A stretch of DNA of 11,664 nt. Origin: Baffinella frigidus. Lineage: Eukaryota; Cryptophyceae; Cryptomonadales; Baffinellaceae. Of this stretch, positions 11,388 to 11,664 are shown in pieces (within the stretch, counting starts at the first letter, position 1; each line of letters begins with the position of its first letter). The position numbers and the translations under genes were made by a program. The notes beneath the pieces were generated by a model. It saw only the letters and a list, made by a program, of their open reading frames with translations. It made no database searches and was not told the origin of the DNA. The stretch is from NCBI GenBank assembly GCA_026770585.1, contig MU647159.1:57356-69019 (forward strand). Reading direction: 5' to 3'.

Positions 11388-11413
11388 CTGCCCTCGCTGC
11401 GCTGCTGTGCAAG
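11388..11413 (+). repeat. Duplicate of the exon-like 3' end
   Basis: CTGCCCTCGCTGCGCTGCTG then TGCAAG, followed by GTCGGG, repeats the end of copy 3 (CTCGCCCTCGCTGCGATGCTGTGCAAG|GTTGC) with three differences. Confidence 0.75.
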
Positions 11414-11509
11414 GTCGGGGGTTGGGGTCTAGGGTCTAGGGTCTAGGGTCTAGGGTCTAGGGTCTAGGGTCTAGGGTCTAGGGTCCAGGGTCTCGGGTCT
11501 AGGGTCCTC
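11414..11509 (+). repeat. TCTAGGG heptamer tract
   Basis: About ten consecutive GGGTCTA units, nearly pure (one GGGTCCA, one GGGTCTC). The unit differs from the TTTAGGG used everywhere else in the window. The G-rich strand is the plus strand. Confidence 0.95.
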
Positions 11510-11551
11510 TCTGGTAGTCGCAGCTCCTCCTGGGCCCTCGTTGCCTTTCTG

Positions 11552-11664
11552 CAAACCCCAAACCCTAACCCCCCCACCCCAAACCCCAAACCCCACACCC
11601 CAAACCCCCAAACCCCAAATCCCCGCCCCCCCAAAATTCCAACCCCCCAAAACCCGCACCCCTA
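11552..11664 (-). repeat. Telomere-like tract 8, CCCCAAA type
   Basis: CCCCAAACCCTAACCCCCCC then CCCCAAA and CCCCAAATCC units to the window edge. It is the C-rich strand and may continue beyond. The 62-codon minus frame over it is a Gly/Trp-rich artefact. Confidence 0.88.

Noticed and set aside
11552-11664. True chromosome end
   Set aside because: The tract is CCCCAAA-rich and impure, adjacent tracts differ in unit and strand, and the window edge is arbitrary.

Overview
This window looks like non-coding, repeat-dense DNA from a eukaryotic nuclear genome. The main clue is the many short, degenerate tracts of the telomere heptamer TTTAGGG/CCCTAAA. That motif is typical of land plants, most green algae and several other algal and protist lineages; the sequence does not allow a narrower assignment. 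There are no bacterial operons, Shine-Dalgarno-led genes, tRNA, rRNA or CRISPR. No long intact gene is visible: the longest open frames (about 170 codons) are either low complexity or run into repeats.

Layout. 1-2100: a G-strand telomere-like tract, a compound GATA/TA/TG microsatellite, and an 816-bp segment (1042-1857) bounded by 51-bp inverted arms that contains a short inverted-repeat element (TAACGGAC family) and a 22-24 bp minisatellite. 2100-3310: copies of a recurrent repeat carrying a 40-bp box (AAGTTGAC-N24-GTCAACTT), a 141-bp insertion, a C/G-rich foldback and a first TTATCTCAG MITE. 3310-5830: degenerate modules starting ACCGGAGCGCGCC and AAATCGTCGATGA, small foldback elements, and an 11-bp minisatellite that grows from 1 to 4 to 8 units inside successive copies of one small element. 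5830-6620: a perfect 12-bp hairpin, a long CT/CG tract, a 163-bp foldback and minus-strand copies of the box repeat. 6620-7740: the most gene-like stretch, with a possible minus-strand exon and a possible plus-strand first exon whose product begins like an organelle presequence. 7740-9470: box repeats, two more TTATCTCAG MITEs, a 189-bp inverted-repeat element and an inverted copy of the start of the candidate first exon. 9517-10157: a satellite with a 94-bp period that repeats the 40-bp box six times. 10220-11664: telomere-like tracts and three tandem copies of a short exon-like sequence, each preceded by a 3' splice-site-like AG.

How it fits together. Most of the window is explained by non-autonomous inverted-repeat elements (probably MITEs) nested in one another and in remnants of at least one intron-containing gene. 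Two observations are strongest. First, a TTATCTCAG MITE sits in an inverted gene copy, and the other copy serves as the empty site, which fixes a 4-bp target duplication. Second, the two halves of the AAGTTGAC/GTCAACTT box keep exactly the same spacing in all 11 copies although the sequence between them drifts.
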